This document shows positions 8,078-15,684 of a DNA stretch of 33,609 bases, piece by piece. Positions within the stretch are counted from its first letter, which is position 1; every line of letters starts with the position of its first letter. Position numbers and translations under genes: made by a program. Under the pieces are notes generated by a model. It made no database searches, was not told the origin of the DNA, and saw only the letters and a program-made list of their open reading frames with translations. The stretch is from CAZWCX01 sp964632945. Lineage in GTDB: Bacteria > Planctomycetota > MHYJ01 > WSZJ01 > CAZWCX01. The stretch covers positions 1 through 33,609 of the forward strand of contig CAZWCX010000081.1 in NCBI GenBank assembly GCA_964632945.1. The letters are read 5' to 3'.

Positions 8078-8088
8078 GCGGAATTGCC
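8073..8088 (-). promoter_or_regulatory. Shared promoter box, copy 2
   Basis: Minus-strand GGCAATTCCGCTTGCA, identical to copy 1 at 6056-6071 and in the same position relative to its promoter. It lies in the divergent control region, about 65 bp upstream of the extended -10 of the rightward operon, so one bound regulator could in principle affect both directions. Confidence 0.6.
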
Positions 8089-8152
8089 GCGGGGAGGGCG
8101 CCGGAACCGTCCGGCCGGGCGGCGGAAAAGGTGGTGGCCGTCTCGGGTTGCG

Positions 8153-8161
8153 TGCTACGAT
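8153..8161 (+). promoter_or_regulatory. Extended -10 promoter of the second Sec oxidoreductase operon
   Basis: TGC followed by TACGAT forms an extended -10 element (TGn-TAnnnT) about 45 bp before the ATG at 8207. No convincing -35 box lies 16-18 bp upstream, which fits an extended -10 or activator-dependent promoter. Confidence 0.45.
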
Positions 8162-8206
8162 AATCGCCCGATCCGGATCGGATCGCGATCCACGGGACGT
8201 CCGGCC

Positions 8207-11128
8207 ATGGGGCTTTTCCAGCGCATCCTCCAAGGCGCCCGCCGCATCTCCCTGCTGCCGATGCCCGGGATCGACCTCCGCGGGGGCAAGGCGGGACGCC
8301 CGGTCGGCAGCGGCCTCCCGCTGAAGACCCTCGCCGAGGGCGCGCGGACCTTCCCCTCCCTTTGCCACCACTGCGGCTGCGGCTGCGGCCTGCAGGTGAC
8401 GGTGCGCGACGGGGCGATCGTCAACCTCGAAGGGGATCCGGCCCATCCGATCAACGAGGGCGGGTTGTGCGCGAAGGGGGCCGCGATGTCGGCCCTCCAC
8501 GCCCTTCCCGGACGCGTGCTCTCGCCGCGGGTCCGCCGGGCGGGCGCGGACCGGTGGGAGGACTTGACCTGGGAAGCCGCGATCGACCGGGTCGCGAAGC
8601 GGTTGCTCGCGGCCCGCGACGGCGGCTGGGAGGGTGCGCAAACCGACGGCGCCGCGGAAGTACCGGTCGCCCGTACGAGCGGGCTGGCGTTCCTGGCGGG
8701 GGCGCGGGTCGACAACGAGGAGGCGTACCTGTTCGGCAAGCTCGGTCGCCTGCTCGGCGTGACGCTGGCCCCGCACCCGGCCGAACCCTGACAGGCCCCC
8801 GCCGCGGCCGGTCTGGCCGCCACCTTCGGCCTCGGGGCCTCGACCAACGGCTTCCTCGACCTCGCGCACGCACGCGCCATCCTCCTGCTCGGGCACAACG
8901 CCGCGGAGACCCAACCGCTGCTCATGAAGTGGGTCCTGCGGGCCCGCGACCGGGGGGCGCGCGTCGTCGTCGTCGACCCGCGGTTCACGCGCACCGCGGC
9001 ATCGGCCGACCTGTACTGTCGGATCCGGCCGGGCACGGACGTCGCGTTCCTCGGCGCCCTGATTTCCTGGGTGATCGAGAACGGGCGCATCGACGAGGGT
9101 TTCGTGCGCAGCCGCACCGACGCCCTGTTCCGCGTCGCGCCCGGGTTCGGCTTCGAGTCGGGGCGATTTTCCGGATTCGACCCGGGGACCGGCCGGTACG
9201 ACCCGTCTTCGTGGACCTTGGCCGACGGCCCGGACGGGCGTCCGCAGGCCGCCGCCGCCCTGGACGAGCCGGACACGGTCTTCGCCCACCTGCGCCGGCA
9301 CTTCGCGCGCTTCACCCTGGAGCACGCGGAGGAACGGACGGGCATCCCGCGGGCGAAGATCGAGGAAACCGCGCGGCTCCTCGCGGACCGACGTCCGGGC
9401 GCGGTGTGGATCGCCGCCGGCGTCACGCAGCACACGACGGGCGGCGCGGCGGCGCGGGCGGCGGCGATCCTGCAATTGCTGCTCGGCAACGCGGGCGCGC
9501 CCGGCGGCGGCGTCGGGGTCGGGGGCGGAGCCGCCAACCTGCAGGGCGCGAGCGACGTCGGCTCCGCCGCCGGATTCTTGCCCGGACATCTTCCCCTGCC
9601 GACGCACGAGGAACCCGACCTCGGCGTCTGGACGCGCCGGCACGGGACGGCCGCGCGACGGCACCTGATTTCCCTCCTGCGGGCCTGGTTCGGCGAAGCC
9701 GCGACGCGGGAAAACGACTGGGGGTACGGCTGGCTGCCGCGGCGGGACGGGCGCCACCCGACCGGGGCGACCGAGCTCTGGCGGCGCGCGGACGCGAAGG
9801 CGCCGAAGGCCGCGGTGATTCTCGGCCGCAACCCGCTGGTCTCGGCCGCCGATGCGGGGGCCGTGTCCGCCGGGCTCGCCCGCCTGGAGACGCTGGTCGT
9901 GATCGACCCGCTCGAGTCGGAAACGGCGGCGTTCTGGCGCGCTCCGGGGGTGAAGCCGGCCGGTGTGAAGACCGAAGTGATTCACCTGCCCACGGCGTGG
10001 ACGTACGAAAAGGCGGGGAGCCTGACCAACGCCTCGCGCTGGATCCAATGGCGTGCGCAGGCCCTTCCCGCGCCCGCGGGACTGCCCGCGGACCTGCAGG
10101 TGATCGACCGCATCTTCCGCCGCGTGCGCGCGTTGGTCGCGGAGCGCTCGGAGGCGCGGGACGCTCCGATCCGCGCGGCCGCCTGGGAGTACGGGGAACC
10201 TGCGGACCCCGAGCGGGTGCTGGCGGAGATCGGCGGGAAACGAATCGCCGACGGCCGCCCGCTCGCAGGCACCGCGGATCTGTTGCGGGACGGCGAGGGC
10301 GAGACCGCGTGCGGATGCCGGTTTTATGCCGGCGTGACGGGCGACGGGAATCGCGCCGCGCGTCGCGAGGTGGGCGGCCCGGAAGCGGCGGCGACGCGTC
10401 CCGGCTGGTCCTGGTCCTGGCCGGACAACGCGCGCATCCTCCACGAACGTGTCGGAGGCGAGTCCGCGGGAGGTCCGAACGCCGAGCCGGCCTTCCCCGA
10501 ATGCCCCGCCGGCGTCGCCCGGCTCTTCGCCGGCCATTCGCCGTCGCCGCCGCGGGGGCCGGACGGACTCACCCGGCCTGCCGCCGCGCCCGCCGATGGA
10601 CCGTTCCCGGAACATTACGAACCGATCGAATCGGTGGTCGCCGGTGCCCACGCGCAGGACCCGTCCCCGACCGCCGTCGCGCGCGCGCGGCAGGCGGGAG
10701 TCGCGGCGGCCGGCGAGCCCGCGAAGTTCCCGTACCTGCTCACCACGTTCGATCTCGCGGAGCACTTCGGCAGCGGTCCGACACGCCACGAGCCCTGGCT
10801 GTCGGAACTCGTGCCTGCCCCGTTCCTGGAGATTTCGACCTCCCTGGCGCAACGATTGGCGCTGCGCTCGGGCGACCCGGTCCGCGTGATCTCGGATCGC
10901 GGCTCGCTCGACACGCGGGCGCTGGTGACCCCGCGCCTCCGTCCCATCGCGTGCTCCGGGGAGACGGTGGAGATCGTCGCGCTCCCGTGGGGATGGGGCT
11001 TCCAGGGCCTCGCCCGCGGCGCCGGCGCGAATGCGCTGACGATTGCGGCGCCGGAACCGGGCTCCGGTACCCCGGAAACCAAGGTCTGCCGGGTGAACGT
11101 CGAAAAGATCGCGAAGCGAAACCTCTGA
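8207..11128 (+). CDS. Selenocysteine FdnG-like Mo/W oxidoreductase with altered active site
   Basis: A 973-residue homologue of formate dehydrogenase-N/O alpha subunits, read through TGA at 8789-8791 as Sec195. The Fe4S4 site is LCHHCGCGCG...LCAKG (C53, C56, C60, C88, with an extra C58). Family landmarks include NEEAYLFGKLGRLLG, GHNAAETQPLLMKWV, VVVVDPRFTRTA, GVTQHTTG, and a C-terminal domain with LLTTFDLAEHFGSG and LPWGWGFQG. Two catalytic positions are changed. Sec is followed by Gln, not His (AEP-U-QAPA). The Arg of the usual NxLRGxxNxQG motif is Gly (GVGGGAANLQG, about residue 440). No twin-arginine signal peptide is visible, so a cytoplasmic location is inferred. It is co-transcribed with a Fe-S/NrfD fusion and fdhD. 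Mo/W-bis-MGD enzyme: sure. Formate as substrate: doubtful. Confidence 0.88.
8789..8820 (+). promoter_or_regulatory. Bacterial SECIS element in the FdnG-like mRNA
   Basis: TGA (8789-8791), 18 nt, then the loop GGTCT (8810-8814), closed by the perfect 6-bp stem GCGGCC/GGCCGC. Loop sequence and spacing equal those of the SECIS at 7738-7770, so this TGA is a genuine Sec codon even though the surrounding residues differ from other formate dehydrogenases. Confidence 0.92.
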
Positions 11129-11141
11129 TGCGGGACCGCCC

Positions 11142-12971
11142 ATGAACGCCGCCGTCGCGCCGTCGGCCGCCCTGGCCATGCTCGTCGACACCTCACGGTG
11201 CACGGGCTGCCGCGCCTGTCAGGTCGCGTGCAAGCAGTGGAACGGGCTTCCCGCGGAACCCACGGAGTTCACCGACGGCCTCGAGAATCCTGCGCGCCTC
11301 TCCGCCGACACCTGGCGACGCGTGAAGTTCATCGAGATCGTCCGCGGGGAAGGGGAACTTCAGTGGCTCTTTCTCACCGACTCGTGCAAGCACTGCGCCG
11401 ACGCCGGTTGCATGGACGCCTGCCCCACGGGCGCGATCCGGCGCACGGAGTACGGCACCGTGCTCGTCGACGCGGACGTCTGCAACGGGTGCCGCGCCTG
11501 CATTCCGGCCTGTCCCTACGGGGTGATCGACTTCGACCCGAAGGCGGGGGTGGCGCAGAAATGCACCTTCTGCCCCGACCGCGTCTCCAACGGGCGCGAG
11601 ACCGCCTGCAGCGAGGTGTGCCCCACCGACGCGATCACGTTCGGGACGCGGGAGGAACTGCTGAGAAACGCGGAAGCGCGGGTGGAAACACTGAAGGCGC
11701 GCGGGGTCGCCGGCGCGCAGGTCTACGGGAAGGACGAAGCGGGCGGCATGGGGGTGCTCCACGTGCTCGAGTACCGCCCCGGGATCTACGGGCTTCCCGA
11801 GCCGCCGATCGCGGCGCCGGGTTCCGGGTTCATGGACGGGGTGATGGCCTTGGGGGCGGTGCTCATGACTGCGGCGACGATCCTGGCCGCCGCCGGGCAC
11901 GGCTGGAACGCGCGGACGCTCGGGTTGGGAGGCGCGGGAGCGGCGCTGGCCGCGCTGGCGCTCGCCTGCGCCTTCGCGGCGCGGGATGCGATGGCGGCCT
12001 TTGCGGCGGGCGACCCGACCATGCGCCCGCGCTCGCCGCGCTGGCGGCCCTGGTTGCCGGCGGGGTTCTTCTTCGGCGGCGTCTCCGCCGGAGCCTTCTT
12101 CATCGCGGGCCTGTTCGATTTCTTCGCCACCGTCACCTGGACGGTTCCGATCGTCCGCTACGGCTACGCCGTCTCGTTTCTCGCCCTGCTTCCATGCGCG
12201 CCCTGCCTGATCCTGGACCTCGGGCGGCCGGGTCGATTCTGGCGCCCGCTCGGCGTCCTCCGGACCGCCTCCCCGGCCTCCCTGGGCGCCTGGGGGCTGG
12301 TCGTCATGGCCGGGTTCGTCTCCCTCGCCGCCTTCCAAACCTGGCACGAGTCGCTGCCGTGGCCGGCGGCCTGGGCCCCGGCAGCCGCGTGGCTGGACGG
12401 GGTCGCGCCGCGCAAGTGGGTCGGCCTGATCGGCACCCTCCCCGCCGCGCTCGCGGGCGCCGCCCCCGGCGTCGCCCTGGGCGCGAGCGCCCGCCCGGTG
12501 TGGCTGCAGTCGCGCGTCCTCGGCGCCCTCTTCTTCACCACCGGCGTCTTTGCCGCCCTCGGCGCCATCCTGGCCGCGCTCCGCTACGCCGCCTTCATGT
12601 TCGGCACCCTCCAGGTCCCGCTCGGCGGCATCGGCCTGTACGTCGGCGTCCAGGTGATCTTCTTCCTCGTCGCCCTTCTCGTCCTCCTCGGCCCCTGGGG
12701 CAACGACCTGATCACCGGCCGGCGCGCGCCGGCCTACTGGGGCGGCGTCATGGGGTTGGGCCTCCTCGCCCCCCTCCTGCTCCACTTCTACAACCTCGAC
12801 AAAGTGAAGGGGTGGCGCGAGCTCGGCCCGGAACAGTGGCTGCTGATCGTCGGCTCCCTGCTCGGCGCAGGACTCCTGCGCTGGCTGGTCGTCTCCGCCG
12901 GACAGATCGAACGGACGCCGCCGCGAAGGCCCGTCCGGCTGGGGAATCGAGCGGAGGCCCGCGTCTCATGA
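11142..12971 (+). CDS. Fusion of four-cluster ferredoxin subunit and NrfD-type membrane quinone subunit
   Basis: A 609-residue protein joining two subunits that are normally separate. Residues 1-about 225 are an FdnH/FdhB-like ferredoxin with four [4Fe-4S] sites: C20/23/26/30, C82/85/90/94, C114/117/120/124 and C141/144/156/160. From about residue 229 come roughly eight to ten hydrophobic segments of the NrfD/PsrC family, including the typical GGVSAGAFFIAGL and LDLGRPGRFW. NrfD subunits exchange electrons with membrane quinones and have no haem. The ferredoxin part has no signal peptide, consistent with a cytoplasmic catalytic subunit. It begins 13 bp after the Sec oxidoreductase and ends in an ATGA overlap with fdhD. 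The fusion is continuous with no frame change, so it is not an assembly join visible at this level. Confidence 0.9.
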   Translation: MNAAVAPSAALAMLVDTSRCTGCRACQVACKQWNGLPAEPTEFTDGLENPARLSADTWRRVKFIEIVRGEGELQWLFLTDSCKHCADAGCMDACPTGAIRRTEYGTVLVDADVCNGCRACIPACPYGVIDFDPKAGVAQKCTFCPDRVSNGRETACSEVCPTDAITFGTREELLRNAEARVETLKARGVAGAQVYGKDEAGGMGVLHVLEYRPGIYGLPEPPIAAPGSGFMDGVMALGAVLMTAATILAAAGHGWNARTLGLGGAGAALAALALACAFAARDAMAAFAAGDPTMRPRSPRWRPWLPAGFFFGGVSAGAFFIAGLFDFFATVTWTVPIVRYGYAVSFLALLPCAPCLILDLGRPGRFWRPLGVLRTASPASLGAWGLVVMAGFVSLAAFQTWHESLPWPAAWAPAAAWLDGVAPRKWVGLIGTLPAALAGAAPGVALGASARPVWLQSRVLGALFFTTGVFAALGAILAALRYAAFMFGTLQVPLGGIGLYVGVQVIFFLVALLVLLGPWGNDLITGRRAPAYWGGVMGLGLLAPLLLHFYNLDKVKGWRELGPEQWLLIVGSLLGAGLLRWLVVSAGQIERTPPRRPVRLGNRAEARVS

Positions 12972-13795
12972 GCGAGACCGCCCCCCCCTCGGCCGGCTCC
13001 CGATCCCAGCCGATCCTGCGCGTGCGGGGTGAAAGCAGGGTCGAGGCCGAGGACGCCCTGGTCGTGGAGGAACCTCTGGAGATCCACGTGTCCGGCCGGC
13101 CGGTCGTCGTCGTCATGCGCACCCCCGGGCGGGACGACGAACTCGCGGCGGGGTTTCTCTTCACCGAAGGGCTCCTCGAGTCCCCGGCCGACCTCGGCGC
13201 CATCCACGCGTGCCGCGGCGCGAACGGCGCACCGCTTCCCAACGTCGTCAACGTCCTCCCCGCCGAGGGCCGCACCCTCGACATCGAACGCTTCCGACGC
13301 GACTTCCCCTCCGGCTCCTCCTGCGGCATCTGCGGCAAGGCCTCGATCGACCAGGTGCGGCGTCGCCTGCCCCCGGTCGAGGATCCGGTGCGCATCCCGC
13401 TGGCCACCCTGCTCGGCCTGCCGGGGCGCATGCGGGCGATCCAACCCCTTTTCCAGCTCACCGGCGCCATCCATGCCGCGGCCCTCTTCGACGCCGCCGG
13501 GACCCTCCTCCTCGCCCGCGAGGACATCGGCCGCCACAACGCCGTGGACCGGGTCGTGGGCCGCATGGTCATGGAGGAGCGATTGCCCCTGACGGGTCAC
13601 CTCCTGGCGGTGAGCGGTCGGATCAGTTTCGAGATCGTGCAGAAGGCCCTGGCCGCCCGCATTCCCATCGTCGCCGCCGTCTCGGGCGCCTCCACGCTCG
13701 CCGTCGAACTCGCCGAGGCCGGGGGCCTCACGCTGGCCGGTTTCGTCCGCGGCGACGGGTGCAACGTCTACTGCGGAAGGGAGCGCGTGACGTGA
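12968..13795 (+). CDS. fdhD: FdhD, sulfurtransferase for formate dehydrogenase cofactor
   Basis: A 275-residue FdhD protein. In Escherichia coli FdhD takes sulfur from the cysteine desulfurase IscS and passes it to bis-MGD before insertion into formate dehydrogenase, giving the sulfido ligand on Mo or W. The persulfide-carrying CxxC motif is SSCGICGKAS (C119, C122). Other family segments are EEPLEIHVSGRPVVVVMRTPG, DELAAGFLFTEG, LAREDIGRHNAVDRVVG and the closing GDGCNVYCG. The ATG overlaps the preceding stop codon. Both Sec oxidoreductases here are likely clients, since no other fdhD is in the window. Confidence 0.96.
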   Translation: MSETAPPSAGSRSQPILRVRGESRVEAEDALVVEEPLEIHVSGRPVVVVMRTPGRDDELAAGFLFTEGLLESPADLGAIHACRGANGAPLPNVVNVLPAEGRTLDIERFRRDFPSGSSCGICGKASIDQVRRRLPPVEDPVRIPLATLLGLPGRMRAIQPLFQLTGAIHAAALFDAAGTLLLAREDIGRHNAVDRVVGRMVMEERLPLTGHLLAVSGRISFEIVQKALAARIPIVAAVSGASTLAVELAEAGGLTLAGFVRGDGCNVYCGRERVT

Positions 13796-14472
13796 GCACC
13801 GGCGAGCGCATCGTCTTCCTCGTGCACGGCCTTTGGCGCACCCGCTTCTCCCTCCTCAAGATGGAGATCTGCCTGCGCCGCGCGGGATTCTCGGTCGTCA
13901 ACCGGTCGTATCCCACCACCAAGAAGACACTGCCGGATCATGCCGCCGACCTCGAGGCCCTCGTGCGCCGGACCCTGGAAGAGCGCCCGGCGCGCGAGGC
14001 GCACTTCGTCACCCACAGCATGGGCGGCCTGGTCGTGCGTTACTTCCTGACCCGCCACGGGCTGGAGATTCCGGGCCGATTCGTCATGCTCGCCCCGCCC
14101 AACCAGGGCTCGCGGGCCTGCGACATCGTCGCCGGGATCCCGATCTTCCGCCTCTTCCTCGGGCCGCACGCCGGAGTCGACCTCGGCCAGGGGGAGTCGG
14201 CGGCCTTCCGCTCCGCGGGCATTCCCGCGCGTGAGTTCGGCATCATCGCCGGCGGCACGCCGGACGGGCGCGGCTACTCGCCGTTCCTGGAGGGGGACAA
14301 CGACGGGACCGTGCGGGTCGAGGAGACCCGGTTGGACGGCGCCGCCGACTTCCTGCTCGTCCACCAACGCCATACGTTCATCATGAATGGACGGGAGACG
14401 ATCGCGGCGACCATCCGTTTCCTGGAAACCGGGCGGTTCCGGGATCCCGCTACCGCCACTCCTTCCCCTTGA
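13792..14472 (+). CDS. Lipase-like alpha/beta hydrolase
   Basis: A 226-residue alpha/beta-hydrolase of the PGAP1/triacylglycerol-lipase-like type. Motifs are the oxyanion segment VFLVHGLWRT (about 8-17), the nucleophile elbow THSMGGLVVR (Ser76), the acid EGDNDGTV (Asp169 or Asp171) and the catalytic His in VHQRHTFIM (His194). There is no signal peptide, so it is probably cytoplasmic. The GTG start overlaps the fdhD stop (GTGA) and is preceded by GGAAGGGAG, so it is translationally coupled to the oxidoreductase operon. Why a lipase sits there is unknown. Its 3' end overlaps the convergent lipoprotein gene by 23 bp. Confidence 0.85.
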   Translation: MSTGERIVFLVHGLWRTRFSLLKMEICLRRAGFSVVNRSYPTTKKTLPDHAADLEALVRRTLEERPAREAHFVTHSMGGLVVRYFLTRHGLEIPGRFVMLAPPNQGSRACDIVAGIPIFRLFLGPHAGVDLGQGESAAFRSAGIPAREFGIIAGGTPDGRGYSPFLEGDNDGTVRVEETRLDGAADFLLVHQRHTFIMNGRETIAATIRFLETGRFRDPATATPSP

Positions 14473-14953
14473 GCCGTTCCTCGTACGCCACGAACGACAG
14501 GGGCTGGGGGGATTGGTCGGCCAGGTCGGGGCGTTCGGCGAGGTACTGGTGGAACTCCGCCTCGTTGACGAAGGTCTGGTGGACCTCCCGGCAGTTGCCG
14601 TTGGTCTCGGGAAGGAGCAGGAAGACGGGATCGGGCGGATAGGCGATCCACTCGCCGGGTCCGAGCTTGAACTCGATCTTCGTGTGGGAAACAACCGAAT
14701 AGGTCCGCACGGTCACCGGCTGGCGAGTGTAACGCAAGTCGGTCATCGCGCAGTGGATGCACCGGTATTGCCGCTCGAAGCCGTGGGCGAGGAAGGCGCG
14801 CACGCCGCCGTCGCCGTTGATCGGCTTGAGGCAGACGTAGCAGAACGCCTCGAGGCGGGCGACATGGGGAGCGGGCTTCCGCTCGGGCAGCGCGCGGCAG
14901 CCGAGCAGGGCGACCAGGAGCACGCCGACCAACAGCCGCGGGGTTGCCAACAT
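14450..14953 (-). CDS. Lipoprotein with two CxxC pairs
   Basis: A 167-residue predicted lipoprotein of unknown function. The ATG at 14953 is chosen because a GGAGGG ribosome site precedes it by eight bases and because a good promoter (15001-15029) overlaps the alternative ATG at 15013. A hydrophobic signal ends in the lipobox LLGC (Cys19). The mature part has the pairs CYVC (38, 41) and CIHC about 30 residues later, a plausible metal or disulfide site. The rest, including PPDPVFLLLPETNGNC, matches no family I recognise. It is convergent with and overlaps the lipase gene. Confidence 0.7.
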   Translation of the reverse strand: MLATPRLLVGVLLVALLGCRALPERKPAPHVARLEAFCYVCLKPINGDGGVRAFLAHGFERQYRCIHCAMTDLRYTRQPVTVRTYSVVSHTKIEFKLGPGEWIAYPPDPVFLLLPETNGNCREVHQTFVNEAEFHQYLAERPDLADQSPQPLSFVAYEERLKGKEWR

Positions 14954-15000
14954 GCGGTAAACCCTCCATGCCGGGTGCACGCGTCCCGCATTGGCCCCGT

Positions 15001-15029
15001 ATCCTAGAAACATGGCCGCTCCCAGGCAA
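15001..15029 (-). promoter_or_regulatory. Sigma-70-type promoter of the CxxC lipoprotein gene
   Basis: On the minus strand: TTGCCT (15029-15024), a 17-bp spacer, TAGGAT (15006-15001), about 48 bp before the ATG at 14953. Confidence 0.65.
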
Positions 15030-15058
15030 CCCTTTTGTCCGGGTTTCCGAAAAGAACG

Positions 15059-15475
15059 TCACAGGTCGGTCGGACGGTCGGGGTCGATCTTCTCCCGCCG
15101 GGAGGGTTGGATCCAGACCGGTTCGGCCGACTGGACGCCGAGGATCACTGCCCAGTCGCCCTTGGCATCGCGGATCACCGACCCGAACAGCTTGCGCTTC
15201 TTCACGTCGGTGAACTTTTCCCAGAAGACATGGCCGAAGGTGGCGCAGCCCGCTTCGACCCGAAAGGCGGGGATCCGTTCGTCCACGGCGAGGTCCACGT
15301 CCCGGACGGCGGCCGGCACGAAACCTTGGGTCGCCAGGCGACGGCGAAAGGCTTCCGTGTAGTCGCGTCCGTCGAGGACGAGGTCATGGCGCGAGCGTCG
15401 GACATTGATCCCGCGGATGATCTCGTCGAGGGCGGCGAGCACGTCCGATTCCTGCGGCTCGCGTTTCGCATCCAT
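15059..15475 (-). CDS. Hypothetical protein
   Basis: A 138-residue soluble protein with no signal peptide or membrane segment and one Cys. It has a charged N-terminal helix (VLAALDEIIRGINVRRSRHD), a mixed alpha/beta body with FWEKFTDVKKRKLFG, and a hydrophobic strand WAVILGVQSAEPVW near the end. I do not recognise a family. It lies between the CxxC lipoprotein gene and the divergent kinase gene. Codon use and GC content look like those of its neighbours, which supports it as a real gene. A weak GGGAG lies upstream of the ATG. Confidence 0.6.
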   Translation of the reverse strand: MDAKREPQESDVLAALDEIIRGINVRRSRHDLVLDGRDYTEAFRRRLATQGFVPAAVRDVDLAVDERIPAFRVEAGCATFGHVFWEKFTDVKKRKLFGSVIRDAKGDWAVILGVQSAEPVWIQPSRREKIDPDRPTDL

Positions 15476-15684
15476 GGCGACGGACTCCCGTCGGTCGGCG
15501 GGGTGCCCCCTCGCCCGGGCGGGGGCCGGGAGGTCCCCTGCCCTCGATGATGCGCCTCGGGCGGCGCCGGAGGAAATTCTTTTTCACCGCCGGCAGCCGT
15601 GGGAGAATATCGGACCGGTCGGGATCCGGTACGCCCCCGGGAACCGGGACCTGGATCCTCCCTGTCCTGACGGAGCCCGGATCC

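Noticed and set aside
4246..8163. Plus-strand open frame of about 1300 codons opposite the formate dehydrogenase genes
   Set aside because: It is antisense to two well-conserved enzymes and has no recognisable motif.
8789..8791. TGA in the FdnG-like gene as a frameshift or truncation
   Set aside because: The homologous frame is unbroken on both sides and the SECIS is perfect, so two separate genes or a pseudogene is unlikely.
8039..11203. Minus-strand open frame of more than 1000 codons opposite the FdnG-like gene
   Set aside because: Low-complexity shadow of a gene with strong family motifs on the plus strand.
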